Positions 1 through 11,010 are shown, counted from the stretch's first letter. The stretch: DNA of 64,000 bases from CAVXSP01 sp963724645 (GCA_963724645.1 CAVRVJ010000001.1:62001-126000); one strand, 5' to 3'. Program-made: numbers and translations. The notes: a model not told the origin generated them from the sequence alone.

Positions 1-306
1 GGGGATATCCAGGAAGGCAAACGCACGCTCGTGCTGATCCACCTGCTCGAGCACGTCTCTCCGGAGGAACGGTTGAGGCTTGCGGACATCCTCTCGCGCA
101 CACGGCACGAGCGGAGCGAGGCCGATATCCGCTGGGTTCGCGAGCGCATGGATGCCTATATGTCGATTCCGCATGCACAGCGCGTCGCTCATGGGCTGGC
201 TGGTGCGGCGCAGCATGCCTTTGACGAGGTCTTTCGGGACGTTCCGGATTCTCGCGCCCGGCGTTTCGTCCGCGGGATCGTACGTTGGGTTCTGGCCCGA
301 ACCTGA
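1..306 (+). CDS. trans-polyprenyl diphosphate synthase, C-terminal part (start lies outside the window)
   Basis: The frame is open from base 1 to the TGA at 304-306, so 101 C-terminal residues are visible. They open with GDIQEGKRTLVLIHLL, which matches the GDxxEGKRTLxLIHL stretch found after the second aspartate-rich motif of trans-isoprenyl diphosphate synthases (geranylgeranyl, octaprenyl and similar). These cytosolic enzymes condense isopentenyl diphosphate with an allylic diphosphate to make quinone tails, carotenoid or lipid precursors. Both DDxxD motifs lie upstream of the window, so chain length cannot be judged. The GTG at 31 is an internal Val codon, not the start. The gene stops 17 bases before the 3' end of the convergent cyclase gene. 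Confidence 0.8.
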   Translation, partial: GDIQEGKRTLVLIHLLEHVSPEERLRLADILSRTRHERSEADIRWVRERMDAYMSIPHAQRVAHGLAGAAQHAFDEVFRDVPDSRARRFVRGIVRWVLART

Positions 307-322
307 GGCCGGCCTCGACCGA

Positions 323-3300
323 TCACGCAATCGTGTTCAGCAACTGGCGGGCCTTCACGACGTCACCCACGTCAAGGCCCTCGGAGATGCCAGACAGCAC
401 CGACTCGAGCACCTGACGAGCCCGATCGCTTCTTCCCTGCTCGATCAAGAGACGCCCCAGACTCTCCGCAGCTCGAACGGCAAAGAATGTCGCCGCTTGA
501 CGGCGGGCGAGACCGATCGCGTGGGTGAGGCTGCTCTCAGCGGACGCCATATCGCCGAGTCGCGCCTGGGCCTCCGCCTGGAGTCTGAGGAGCTCAGCCT
601 CGCAGAAGCGATCGAGGATCGTTTCGCACATCGCGAGGCCGCGCTGCGCCGTGGCCAGTGCCTGAGAGAAATCACCGGCCATGAGCAGGGCCTCCGCGAG
701 GCCGCCGAGCTGGTAGGCGTACGTTCGCGCGAAGACCAACAGCGTCGAGGTAGTACAGACCGAGGTTGATCTCGGCGATCCCATCAGTGACCTCACCAAG
801 GCAAACCCGCGCCCACCCTTTCGAGCAGTGCGCGGGTCCCTCCCAGAACGGAAGCATCTGGCGCTGCGTGTATTCGATCTGGCGGTCCGCGAGGTCGAGC
901 GTGTGCCCGGGATCGCGACGGTCCCGGGCCAGGTTGATCAGGTAGCCACCAGCGATGGCCATGCCGTAGGGGTTGCCCGCTTGCTGCGCGAGCGTCTGCA
1001 GCTCCTTCGCGGCTGCCGTGGCTTGATCTGAGCGTCCCAGGATCGACAGCGCCCACATCCGCCAGGCGAACGGATATAAACCGCCGCCGTAGCCGTGCCT
1101 CCTGAGAAATTCACTGTGCTCGGTCGTGGCGTACCACTGCGTGGCCTGGGTCATCTCGGCGAGACATCGTTCGAAGTCGCCCGAGAAGAACGCATACACG
1201 CCGGCATTGGCATGAGCCGTCAGCAACGCGACCGGGTCCCCGGACCTGGCGAGATCCTGGAACCGCGGGAGGAGGGCCTCGACGGCCTCTCGATTGCTGC
1301 GAGTGATGTGCACGACCCAGAGTCCGTACAGCACACGAAGGGGTGGGGCGCTCCCCTCCCGCTCGCAAAGCGACGACGCATGAGCGAATGTGCGTTCAAC
1401 ATCCGGGTGCGCGTAGCCCAGCATGGAGAAGAGCGCGGTGCCTTTGGATTCGGTGAGCTCGATCTCATGGCGCAGGCGCGAGCCGTCGTTCGCGATTTGA
1501 GGCAGAAGTTCCAACCCGTGGTCGAAATGCTTGACCGCCTCCTGATAGGCGCCTCTGGCAACGGCGCCATCTCCTGCATGTCGCCAGTACTCGATGGCCA
1601 TCTCGGGCCTGCCGGCCTCGCCGAAATGATGCGCGAGGAGCTCCGGACGCCCCGTAGCAAGGGCCGGAAGGGCCTCGGTGAGGCGATGGGCGATCTGCTC
1701 GTGCAGGCGCCGGCGGTCCGAACGCAGGATCGAGTCGTAGGCGGCATCCGCTACAAGAGCGTGCTTGAACGCATAGGTCTCGCTCTCGATTCCCCGTTCC
1801 CGGTAGACAAGACCGGCTCCAATGAGCTCCTTGAGATCTTCCGCGCAGCGCCTCGGTCGTTTTCTCAGACACACTCGCGAGAAGATCGAAAGGAAACTCA
1901 CGACTGAACGCCGACGCGAGGTGGATCGTTTCGAGGGCCCCCTGGGAGAGTCGATCGAGACGGGAGGCCAGAAGACCTCGCAGCGTGCTTGGAATGACCG
2001 AGGAGGCGTGTCCGGGGCCCTCGGCCGTCCGGTCAAGGACGGTGCGGGTCAGCTCCTCCAGGAAGAGCGGGATGCCGTCCGCCTTCGACAGCAGCTCATC
2101 GCGCACAGCGGACGGCACCGGGCGGGAGCCGACCAGCGCATCGAACAACTCGCCGCACTGGCTCAGCGTCAGCGGATCGAGATTCAGCGCGTGGACGTGT
2201 TCGGCCCCGCCCCATGGCGCGACGAAGATGGGCGGCGCGGAAGTCAGGAAGTCCGGTCGAAACGTGAGCAGCAGCAGCAGTGGCACATCGGAGGAACGCT
2301 GGATGAGCCGGCTGAGAAGGTCGATCGTCGACGGATCCGCCCAGTGCAGGTCCTCCACGACCATGACGCTGGGGTGGCTGCGCGCTTGCGCGAGGGCCAG
2401 ATCCACCAGCACGTTCAGCGTGCGGGACCGGCGCACCGTCGGCGTTTCCTGGGCCGTCCTCTCCCGCTCGGGTGATCCCGGGAACACTATCTCGCTGATG
2501 AGATTCGACGCCTCGACCAGATCCCATTCTCCTTGGAGGGCCAGCTCGGTTGCGGTCAGCAGCGCGTGGACGCGAGATTCAATCTGGTCGCGCGATGCGC
2601 CACGCTCCAGGCCCAGACGATGTTCCAGGCTTTCGACGATCGGATGGAAAGCCGTACCGGTATGGAAGGGTGAGCAACGCCACTCCAACGTGGGTCCTTC
2701 ACCGGCCTCCGTGACCAACTCCAGGAAGCGGCGCACCAGCCGTGACTTGCCGATTCCCGCCTCACCGGAAATCAGTGCGACCTGCCCGCGGCCGAGCCGG
2801 GCTTGTTGCCAGTGCCCGCGCAGGTCTGCAAGTTCCCGCTCTCTCCCGATCAACCCGGTCGAGTAGCTCGGATGCGCTGCAAGGCGGCCTCGCACACCGG
2901 TGCTTTCCAGGATCTTCCACGCGTGAACAGACTCCTCGATGCCCTTGAGCCGCAGGGCCCCGAGGTCTTCACTGCGGAACATTCCAGGCACGAGTCGTTT
3001 CGTGGCGTCACTCACGACCACAGACCCGGGCTGCGCGGCGCTCTGGAGACGGGCGGCGACGTTCAACGTGGGGCCCAGAGGCTGCTTGTCGCCCCGCTCA
3101 TCGCTCCCGAGCTCCCCCACGACGACGGGTCCTGTGTGGATACCGACTCGTACGGCGAGCGCGGACAGGGCGTGCCCGGCCTGCGGCGTCTCCTTCGGAT
3201 CGGCCGCGCCGAGCGCCCGCACGATCTCCAGACCGGCGCGCACGGCGCGTTCTGCATCGTCCTCGTGCGCCTGCGGGTACCCGAAGTAGGCGCTCACGCC

Positions 3301-3564
3301 ATCACCGGCATAGAACTCGACATGGCCGCCCCACCGCACGATCACGTCGGACACCGTCCGTCGATACGCGCGCACGACTTCATGCAACCCCTCCTCTTCG
3401 TCGAGGAGCCGGGAGAGTGGCGTGTACTCGACGATGTCGCAGAACAGGGCGGTGAGCTGGCGCCGTTCGCCGGCCTGCGTTGTGGTCGCTTGGAGTGCGG
3501 CTCCGCAAGCGTCGCAGAATCGCGCGTCCGCGCGGTTCTCACGCCTGCACTGGGGGCAGGTCAT
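323..3564 (-). CDS. class III adenylate/guanylate cyclase fused to AAA-type ATPase and TPR repeats (two frameshifts)
   Basis: From the ATG at 3564 the protein has a zinc ribbon (CPQC...CDAC, residues 3-20) and then a class III cyclase domain (about 35-215). The metal-binding Asp residues sit in LFCDIVEYT and GDGVSAYFG. An STAND/AAA ATPase follows, with Walker A GEAGIGKS near residue 267 and a Walker B-like VMVVEDLHWAD. The C-terminal half is TPR-like helical repeats. The frame breaks near 1840-1846 and again near 725-748; joining the three pieces gives about 1080 residues ending at 323. Proteins of this design are cytosolic signalling ATPases that may make cAMP or cGMP in response to an unknown cue. 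It is the last gene of a minus-strand run starting with an ECF sigma factor. The breaks look like consensus errors because the repeats continue smoothly across them. Confidence 0.8.
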
Positions 3565-3662
3565 CGGGCGTGACTCACTCGGACAAAACCATCGTCGTTG
3601 ACGGCGCCGCCGCGCTCACCGGAAGTTTGCGCGGTGCTCGCCAAGCTGTGCCAGCCGCACTT

Positions 3663-4283
3663 TCAAATGGGACTGTTAAGGAACACGATCAGCACGGTGG
3701 CGATCACCTGGCGTGGCGGCGGGTTCGAGGGAACCGTAATCGGTTTTGCTGGATCGCCGGCCTTTGACTCGTAGATCACGGAGAGATAGGGGCCTGGCTG
3801 CGGTGCAGGGTCCGGTACCCTGAGACGAATCTCGATGCGGTCATCGACGGGCCATAACAGAATCAGTTGTGCGGCGAGAGTCGGATGGCCATCCTGCGCG
3901 AGCGAAACGGGCGCCGTTGCGACAAGCTTCGTCGGGTCGACCCCTGGTGGCAGGGGGACGGTTTGAGGCTGCGCGTCCGTCTCGGCGGACCGATCGATGA
4001 CGAAGGTAACGAACGGCGAGCCCGCGCAGGCGCTCCCACCCATGTGGCCCATGTAGACGCCGCAGATGTCCTGGGCACTGGCGCTCCAGGCCTGCGCGAG
4101 CCTGCTCCAAGCCTTCGGCCACTCCGAGACCGCGGCGTCCGCGCTGGTGGCGCCGGCCCAGGCGTCATTGAGGGCCTGGATGTGCCGGCCCCACGCCGAG
4201 GCGTACGCCGAGATGAGGTCACTCATCATCGACAGGCCTGGCATTCCTGGCTGACTTGCGTTGCGCTGGTCGCGGTCCGACAT
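3663..4283 (-). CDS. hypothetical protein, 206 aa
   Basis: An intact reading frame starting at the ATG at 4283, preceded by AAGGAG eleven bases upstream, which supports this start. The N-terminal 100 residues are rich in Ala, Trp and Ser with an amphipathic helical look (repeated W-K-x-W and AW patterns). The C-terminal half is beta-rich with many Pro and hydrophobic strands and ends in IVFLNSPI. There is no signal peptide or membrane helix. I do not recognise the family. It lies 61 bases after another unknown gene and 98 bases before the cyclase/ATPase, all on the same strand, so the three may be co-transcribed. Confidence 0.6.
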   Translation of the reverse strand: MSDRDQRNASQPGMPGLSMMSDLISAYASAWGRHIQALNDAWAGATSADAAVSEWPKAWSRLAQAWSASAQDICGVYMGHMGGSACAGSPFVTFVIDRSAETDAQPQTVPLPPGVDPTKLVATAPVSLAQDGHPTLAAQLILLWPVDDRIEIRLRVPDPAPQPGPYLSVIYESKAGDPAKPITVPSNPPPRQVIATVLIVFLNSPI

Positions 4284-4344
4284 GCGAAGCTCCTTCTACC
4301 GACTAGCGAATTCGCGCGCGTGGAACGAAGCGGGGCAGGCAGCT

Positions 4345-5355
4345 CTACGCGCACGCTCCTTCGAACACCAAGGTCGTCATCAACGCGGCAAGGCACAGGG
4401 GTGCAAAGTAATTCAGTTCCCTCCCAAACGGAAATCCGAATACCTCGCGTTCTGCGAAACGGGCCACTTTGGTGCCGGACACGCGCGCAAAACCGCCGCC
4501 TACGTCCGTCGTAAGAAACTTCCCACTGTCCACATCGAGGCCCCCGCGCTCGAACGATATGCCAAGGAGCGTCTCGAGGCTTGCCTGCAGCGATACGCCG
4601 AACGTCGGGGACGGAGCCGTCGGGTCGCAATACACCGCCAGCACGTTGACCGCGTCGATCGGGGACCCTGGCGAAAACCCGAGCGACACATGCTCAAGAA
4701 GCAGCCCGACGTAGTGTCGATCGCCTAGAGGGAACTGCAAAGGCACGCTCGAAAAGTCGCCATCCAACAGATGGCAGATTTTGGACTCCTTGAAGAACAA
4801 CGGCGCGTTGACTTCCCACCCGCGCGGGTCGGCGATCGGCCGAAACTGAGCGGCCGGCCGCTTCACTTCGACCGACGCCTCGACGTTCGTCACGAGCGTG
4901 TACGGATTGAACTTAACATTGAGTCGATAATTCTGCCGCTCGCAGCTGGTGCGGAGGAAATGCTGGCAGGCAAAAGCGAAGCGTGTCTCGGTCCCCGGTT
5001 CCAACGGCGCACCGAACGAAACGCTCCCAGGCCTGTCGTGGAAGTCGAGTGCTACCTCGGTTTGCAGCAGCTGGGTCGCATATGGTTCCAGCACCTTGGC
5101 CGTAAGGGGATTGTCGAGCAGCCAGCACCCCGCGTACCTGCCTGCGGCGGTGCCACGCAGCACCTCGACGATACGTTCGAGGGGCATCGCCCTTAGAAAG
5201 GGAGGTAGTTCCCCTTCGGGCCACTTGTCCCGATGCGCGTGGCAGACGGCGCTGATGAGTGCGGAGCGCGTCTCGTCGATCGGGTTCGTTTCCCCAGGAC
5301 CGCGGCGCCTGCCTGACGGCCGGCCGGAATCAGATCTCAGAGTGGGTCTGCTCAC
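4345..5355 (-). CDS. hypothetical protein, 336 aa
   Basis: Reads from a GTG at 5355, with GGGGGAC just upstream as a plausible ribosome site, to the stop at 4345. The first 25 residues are basic and Pro/Arg/Gly-rich, with no clear signal peptide. A helical segment follows (about 30-95) containing CHAHRDKWPEGELPPFLRAM. The rest alternates strands with short polar turns, suggesting a beta-rich fold. Codon use and third-position GC match a genuine gene. I do not recognise the family. It sits 78 bases downstream of the TonB receptor and 61 bases upstream of another unknown gene on the same strand, so a joint role is possible but unproven. Confidence 0.6.
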   Translation of the reverse strand: MSRPTLRSDSGRPSGRRRGPGETNPIDETRSALISAVCHAHRDKWPEGELPPFLRAMPLERIVEVLRGTAAGRYAGCWLLDNPLTAKVLEPYATQLLQTEVALDFHDRPGSVSFGAPLEPGTETRFAFACQHFLRTSCERQNYRLNVKFNPYTLVTNVEASVEVKRPAAQFRPIADPRGWEVNAPLFFKESKICHLLDGDFSSVPLQFPLGDRHYVGLLLEHVSLGFSPGSPIDAVNVLAVYCDPTAPSPTFGVSLQASLETLLGISFERGGLDVDSGKFLTTDVGGGFARVSGTKVARFAEREVFGFPFGRELNYFAPLCLAALMTTLVFEGACA

Positions 5356-5433
5356 GTGTCCCCCTACCCCTTTGACGAGAACTGATGATGATCGCGGTTG
5401 CGGATATTACCATGGCGGCCATTTCACGAAGCC

Positions 5434-7665
5434 TCATGGCTGCCATTGCCAGCGGACACCCGCGCTGACCTTTCGTCGAACTGTGTCCCCAAAGACGTGG
5501 CTCTTGATCTTCTCATCGAGCAGGTCGGTCGCGCTGAGCCACAATTCCCACGACCGATGCGGCAGATGATAGCTCACGCGCGCGTTCACGCCGGAATAGG
5601 CGTCTGTATAGCCCCAGAATGGCTCCGTCAGCACATCCGCCCAAAACGCCCGACCTGTATAGTGCACGTCGGCCGCGGCTGTCCATTGACTGAGCCTGTA
5701 GGTCAGACCGACACCGCCTTGATGGCGCGGAGGCCGGTTGATCTGCAGTGGCAGGTCCGTTCCGCTGTCCAGGGCGGGAACCGCCTGAAATGTGTAGGAC
5801 CCCTGGATTGAGACCGGTGCCCATTCGAACCTGCCGGCCAACTCTACGCCGCGGTCGCGGACCTGCCCGAGATTGAGAAAGCTGAACACTTTTGGCAAGA
5901 CAGGCACGGTACTGGGATCGCCGGGCCATCCGGGTGGAGGTGCCCCGGGACCGTAGAAACTCACGGGCAGGAACCAGACGTTGTTCGAAATGCGTTGGTC
6001 GTACACCGTCGCGGATACCGTGGTGTGTGTGCGAAACACGCCGGTATATCCAATCTCGACCGCGTCCTGCTTCTCCATCTTGAGGTCAGGCGCGCCGAGA
6101 CTCAGCTGCGAATAGTAGAAGGGAGGATCGACCGGCACCACGGCCGGGAGCGTCACGTTGAGGAAGTTCTCGAGAAGTGACGGAGCCCGATAGGCTCGAT
6201 TGTATGCCACTCGAAACGCGTGTGCCGGCTTCGGGCTCAGCATCAGGCTGAGACGCGGTGCGAAGACGATGTCCGTGGTGTTGAACTTGTCGAGGCGGCC
6301 GCCAACCACCACAGACACCGTCTTGCTCACGCTCACCTGGTCCTCGAGGAACGCGGCGCCGTCCAGCCGGTGGCGTTGGTCCGGAGCTATCGTGACATCG
6401 AACCGGTCCAGCCTCAGCGAGCCGCCGACCGTAAAATTGTGGCGGTTGCCGACCTTCAGCCCGCGGTTGATGTCGAACGCGTAGGTATCGTTCGTGGCGT
6501 GCTCGGCCAGGTCGTACAGGACGATCGTGAACGGCGACTCCAGTCGATTCCAATACATCTTGAACTCGAGATTCTCACTGGTGCGTCCGAGCTCAACGTA
6601 GCTGGAATACGAGCCAGACCCGAACTCGCCTGGACCGAGGGCCGATTGGGTCAGGCCGTAGGCGCCAGCCAGGCCGCCTCGAAGGGACCACACGCGACTT
6701 CGGTCGGCGTCCCAGTCGACACGCGCGTCGAACTTCGGTTGTCGGGTCCCGCGATTCTCGTACAGGACCACGGCCGGCATCGGACTGCCGTTCGGCAGGC
6801 GATTGTCCCGCTCCCACGGATCCTGCTCGAAGTAGCTGGCCGACAGCTTGTAGCTCAGCGTATCCCCCGCGTCTGCCCACGTCATATCAGCAGACTTCGT
6901 GCCGCGTTCACCAAAGGCAAGGTCGCCACGCAGTCCCGTCATTTGTCGTGGTGATTTGGTCCTGATGTTCACCACGCCGTTCAGGGCATTCGCGCCCCAT
7001 ATGGCGGAGGCGGGAGTCCGCAGCACCTCAATCTGGCTGATCTCATCCTTCGTGACGGTCATCAGATCCCAATAGACGGCACCATACAGAGGCTGAAAGA
7101 ACGAGCGTCCGTCGACCATGACCAGCATTGAATTGGACAGGATTCCAGTGGAGCTGCGCGCATTGATGTCCAGGTCGCGCGCATTGAATTGCGTAAAGTT
7201 CAAGCCTGGCACCCCACGCAGCAAATCCGGCACGTTCTCCGCTGCGGAGGCCTCGATTTGCTCGCTGCCGACAAAACTGACAGCAGCCGGGGCGGAGATC
7301 AGGGAGTGTTCGCCACTACGAGCGGCCGTCACAATCCGGGTATAGACGAACTCAGGCTGCAGCTCGAAGTTGACATTCAAGACGGCCCCGGGCTTGAGGA
7401 CCACACTCTGGGTCGATTCATAGTGGTGCTCCCCCTTGGCATTCAACTGGTAGCTGCCCGGAGGGATTCCCTCGATCTGAAATCCGCCGTTCTGGTCCGT
7501 GACCGCCGTCCGCGTGTCGGCGCCACCGATAAGGGAAACCACGATCCCCTCGAGGGGCGAACCGACAGGGTCTGCCACCGAGCCTTTCACTTCGGCGGCC
7601 GGCTGCTGGGAGGCCGCCGGCAGGGCCTGCGTCAGCAGGACCAGTGTCATCACGAGGAGCTTCAT
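5434..7665 (-). CDS. TonB-dependent outer membrane receptor with CarboxypepD_reg-like N-terminal domain
   Basis: An intact protein of 743 residues. A signal peptide (residues 1-20, ending PAASQQ) is followed by a transthyretin-like carboxypeptidase-regulatory domain (about 25-105, with the V-x-D-x-x-G-x-Y-Q-L pattern). A plug domain follows (about 120-235, with LRGVPGL and VLRTPASAIWGANALNGVVN), then a beta-barrel to the end. Proteins of this class import siderophores, glycans or other ligands across the outer membrane using TonB energy; the substrate cannot be read from the sequence. The upstream kinase stop codon TGA overlaps the ATG here (TGATG at 7663-7667), so the two genes are translationally coupled. 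A GTG one codon earlier is also possible. There is no STN domain of the FecA type. Confidence 0.88.
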   Translation of the reverse strand: MKLLVMTLVLLTQALPAASQQPAAEVKGSVADPVGSPLEGIVVSLIGGADTRTAVTDQNGGFQIEGIPPGSYQLNAKGEHHYESTQSVVLKPGAVLNVNFELQPEFVYTRIVTAARSGEHSLISAPAAVSFVGSEQIEASAAENVPDLLRGVPGLNFTQFNARDLDINARSSTGILSNSMLVMVDGRSFFQPLYGAVYWDLMTVTKDEISQIEVLRTPASAIWGANALNGVVNIRTKSPRQMTGLRGDLAFGERGTKSADMTWADAGDTLSYKLSASYFEQDPWERDNRLPNGSPMPAVVLYENRGTRQPKFDARVDWDADRSRVWSLRGGLAGAYGLTQSALGPGEFGSGSYSSYVELGRTSENLEFKMYWNRLESPFTIVLYDLAEHATNDTYAFDINRGLKVGNRHNFTVGGSLRLDRFDVTIAPDQRHRLDGAAFLEDQVSVSKTVSVVVGGRLDKFNTTDIVFAPRLSLMLSPKPAHAFRVAYNRAYRAPSLLENFLNVTLPAVVPVDPPFYYSQLSLGAPDLKMEKQDAVEIGYTGVFRTHTTVSATVYDQRISNNVWFLPVSFYGPGAPPPGWPGDPSTVPVLPKVFSFLNLGQVRDRGVELAGRFEWAPVSIQGSYTFQAVPALDSGTDLPLQINRPPRHQGGVGLTYRLSQWTAAADVHYTGRAFWADVLTEPFWGYTDAYSGVNARVSYHLPHRSWELWLSATDLLDEKIKSHVFGDTVRRKVSAGVRWQWQP

Positions 7666-10242
7666 CACGGCCTTCCGCTCTTTTCAGAGCGAGGCGCCGT
7701 GGGCGGACCTGCGAATCCCATCTCCTTCAGCAGCGTCCTGAATCCTGGCTCCCCGCGCAGGCTCGCGAACACCGGGCGGACATTGAGCCAGGCCAGATCG
7801 GCCGCTCGCTCCGCATGCGCCTCCTCCAATCGCTGGAGCGCCTCCATGCGTTCCCCGAGGCCGACGTGTACCTGGGCAAGTCTCGCCGGCGAGACGTACC
7901 GCTCGTTTGTGAGCCGACGGAGCTCGTCCAGGACGCCCCGCGCCGCGGTGACGTCGCCAGAGACTCCGTGGACGTAGCCGAGGGCCGCCAGGATTTCCGG
8001 GGTGCGTCCGGAGAGATGAATCGCCGTCTCCAGCTCTGCAAGGGCCTCGGGATATCTCGACAGCTCGGTATAGGTCGCCCCAAGAAAGAAGTGAGCCATG
8101 CCGAAGCTTTCGTCGAGCTCGATGGTCTTTGCCAGCGCTCGCACGGCGTCGTCGTATTGGCCGGCAAAATAGCACTTCATGCCTACGCTGGTCTTGATGG
8201 CGAGCGCGAGCGGGTCGAGCTCCAAGGCACGGCGCAGCTCTTCGGTGGCTTCGTCGAACCGTCCTACCGGTACGAGGTGGTTGATGGCGTACCAGTGGTG
8301 CGCCGTTGGATAAGATGGCTTGAGCTCGATCGCGCGCCGAAAATCCTGCTCGGCGTCCGACCAGGACCAGTCGTAGACGGCACGCACGCACCCGCGGCAG
8401 GCATAGGCCTCGGCGAGACCAGCGTCGAGCGACAGCGCACGCTCGACAGCGCGTGTCGCAGCAGGCATAGCGTCCTTGGCGGCCATGCGGCCGTAGGTGC
8501 CGAGCGTGACGTACGCGTCCGCCATCCCCGCATAGGCCGGCGCGAAGTCCGGGTCCCGATCGATCGCCCGTTCGAAGCACAACACGCTCTTCTTGAGCTC
8601 CTCTTCGGTCCGCTTGTTCCAGTGATAGCGTCCCTCGAGATAAGACTCGTAGGCAGCGAGATCCATGCTGCGCGGCGCCACGGCGGCGGCGCTCGTGCCG
8701 GCCGCCAGCTTGCCTTTGAGCGTACCGACGACCGAAGCGGCGATCTCATCCTGCACGGCGAAGACGTCCTCCAGACTGCGGTCGAAGCGCTGCGACCAGA
8801 GGTGATACCCGTCCGCCGATCCGATCAACTCAACTGTGATCCGCAGCCGGTTGCCGTCCTTTCTCACGCTCCCGTCCAGGACCGTCGCCACATTGAGTAC
8901 GTCGCCGATGTGACGGACATCTCGAGCCTGCCCTTTGAACTGAAAAGCCGACGTCCGTGCGGCCACGTGCAGTCCCGAGATCTGCGTCAGCGCGTTGATG
9001 ATCTCCTCCGTCATGCCATCGCAGAAGAATTCCTGATCCTTCGCGGCACTCATATCGCTGAACGGCAGCACGGCGACCGATGGAATGCCCGGATCGCGCC
9101 CACGGGCCACGTGCCCGGCGCCGCGCGGCTTCGCCCTCGGTGCGGTGGTCCTGATTCTCGGCGCCGACGTCCTGTTCGTGCTCGAACCGAGGAACTGCGC
9201 GAGTGACGTCTCCAACCGGCCTGCTGTGGTGAACCGCCTTGCCGGGTCGCGATCGGTCGCTTGCTCGACGACGCGAACGAAGGCTCTCGGGAGATCGGAC
9301 CGCACATCCGTGCAGGGGGACGGCCTTACCGCGTGCGTGGGCGCTGACCAGTTCGCCGAGCGTGGCGCCCTTCACGGGAAAGTCGCCGGTCACCAGGTGG
9401 TACAGCAACACCCCGAGGCTGTAGATGTCGCTTCTGACCGTCGCCTCGGCGCCGGTCAGGATCTCCGGCGCCAGATACAAGGGTGTGCCCACGACTCGCC
9501 CGCCCGTGCCCGTCTCGGACAGTCTCTGGCCCGCACCGAAGTCCATGAGAACCAGCCGTCCGCCCTCCTCGCGCATGACGTTTTGCGCTTTGACGTCTCG
9601 ATGGACCAAACCCGCATAGTGAACGGCAGCCAACGCCCCACAGAGCTCGTACCCGACGAGTCCAGCCTCGCCGGCGCTGAACGGCCCGTGGTTGACCAGC
9701 ATCTGCTCGAGCGTCAGACCGCGAACAAACTCCATGCAAAGACCGACTTGATCTTCATGTTCTTCGGCCCTGTACACCTTGACGACGTTGGGATGTTTCA
9801 CACGAGCCAGCGCTCGCCCTTCGTTCAGTAGCGTGGATGCAAGCTGCCCATCGTCCGATCCGGAAGAGGTGCGCCGCAGGAGCTTCACCGCGACAGGCCG
9901 ATCGAGCTGCGGGTCGTAGGCGCGATACACGGTTCCGTACGAGCCGCGGCCGACTTCCTCGATCAGGATGAGTCCGCCCCACCGCCCGAGATCACGGCCT
10001 GTCGTCGCGAGGTCGTCGTTTCGCGTCGTCCGTGGAAGCGGTTTCTGCTGATTGCCAGCCGGCGCTCGCGGCTCGTCCTGGCTTCGCTGCATTCCGGCGA
10101 TCCTTGCTATGTCGCGAAGTTCCTCGACGAGGCTCCGCTGTTCGGACTCCGGCGTTTGTCCCGTCACCTGGTCCCAGTCGACCGTGGACCCGTCCGCGAT
10201 GGCGCCGGCCAGGCCGAGGAGCGCACCTGGGTCAGATCCCAT
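7665..10242 (-). CDS. Ser/Thr protein kinase with TolB/FlgO-like and TPR C-terminal region (one frameshift)
   Basis: The start is the ATG at 10242, which overlaps the sigma-factor stop by 11 bases. The kinase domain (about residues 85-330) has a glycine loop GRGSYGTVY, catalytic Lys in AVKLL, HRDVKAQN, DFG and APE motifs, so it should be active. After it come a TolB/FlgO-like segment opening with SVAVLPFSD and at least six TPR-like repeats to the C-terminus. No membrane helix is evident. The frame breaks near 9310-9325, inside the end of the kinase domain beside a run of five Gs; joined, it has about 860 residues. The position between an ECF sigma factor and a TonB receptor suggests it controls that sigma factor by phosphorylation or by binding. 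This is inference from gene order. Confidence 0.85.
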
Positions 10243-10852
10243 TCCCAGCCGAACCTCGCCGGCGGCGATGGCCCATTTCGTCGGCCAGCCGCACGATCGC
10301 CCGAGTGACCGCCATCCGCGCGGCGTCGGCGCTGGGCTTTCCGAGGTGGCCCGCAATTTCGTCGTAGTCGAGCCCGAACTCGATGCGAAGCACGATCGCC
10401 TGGCGCTCCTCTTTCTTCAAGGAACCGAGCGCACGTTCGTATCGTTCGAGCGTTTCGGCTTCGATCGCGGCTTCCTGTGGCGAGGTGCCGCGAGCCGGGG
10501 CATCCTCCGGGATCTCCTGGCGAGCCGGACGATGGCGGGCACGCTTGTGGAGATCGATGACGCGATTCCTCACCGCCTGTTTCAGATAGAACAGCAGGGC
10601 GTGCTCGTTTCGAATCTCCAGCCCATTGAGGTGCGGCAGGGCGTGGATGATGGCTTCCTGGACCAGGTCGCCGGTGTCCAACATCGTCCGGAGGCCCCAG
10701 GGCAGCCGCCCGCTGGCCCAACGCCGCAGTCGTGGCAAATAGCGGGCAAGCAGGCGATTGAGCGCGTCGTCATCACCAGATTTGGCCCTCAGCAGCAAGT
10801 CCACGGATGAATCGCCCTTGGCCTCCAGCATGGCGTAGTTGGTGAGGATCAT
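10232..10852 (-). CDS. ECF-type RNA polymerase sigma factor
   Basis: 206 residues from the ATG at 10852, with GAGGAAGGA upstream as ribosome site. Region 2 (about residues 25-95) contains DTGDLVQEAIIHAL, the segment that contacts core polymerase and the -10 element. Region 4 (about 140-195) contains the EERQAIVLRIEFGLDYDEIA helix-turn-helix, which reads the -35 element. No anti-sigma gene is adjacent. Instead the stop overlaps the start of a Ser/Thr kinase by 11 bases, an arrangement known for kinase-regulated ECF groups. It heads a minus-strand run that also includes a TonB receptor. No sigma-specific promoter could be assigned by eye. Confidence 0.87.
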   Translation of the reverse strand: MILTNYAMLEAKGDSSVDLLLRAKSGDDDALNRLLARYLPRLRRWASGRLPWGLRTMLDTGDLVQEAIIHALPHLNGLEIRNEHALLFYLKQAVRNRVIDLHKRARHRPARQEIPEDAPARGTSPQEAAIEAETLERYERALGSLKKEERQAIVLRIEFGLDYDEIAGHLGKPSADAARMAVTRAIVRLADEMGHRRRRGSAGNGI

Positions 10853-11010
10853 ACGTCCTTCCTCAATTTGCGGGCCAGGATTCAGTCATCCTCCAGACAG
10901 CCTGCGCCTGCACTCTCGCCGCAAGCAGGACTCGCGCGAGGTACCTATGACAACGACAATCCGGGGGAATACGAACACCTCGCCTGGCAGCGAGGCGGGC
11001 GGATCGCGAA

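Noticed and set aside
7644..9206. 520-residue plus-strand frame
   Set aside because: Antisense to the kinase TPR region, Arg-rich without motifs.
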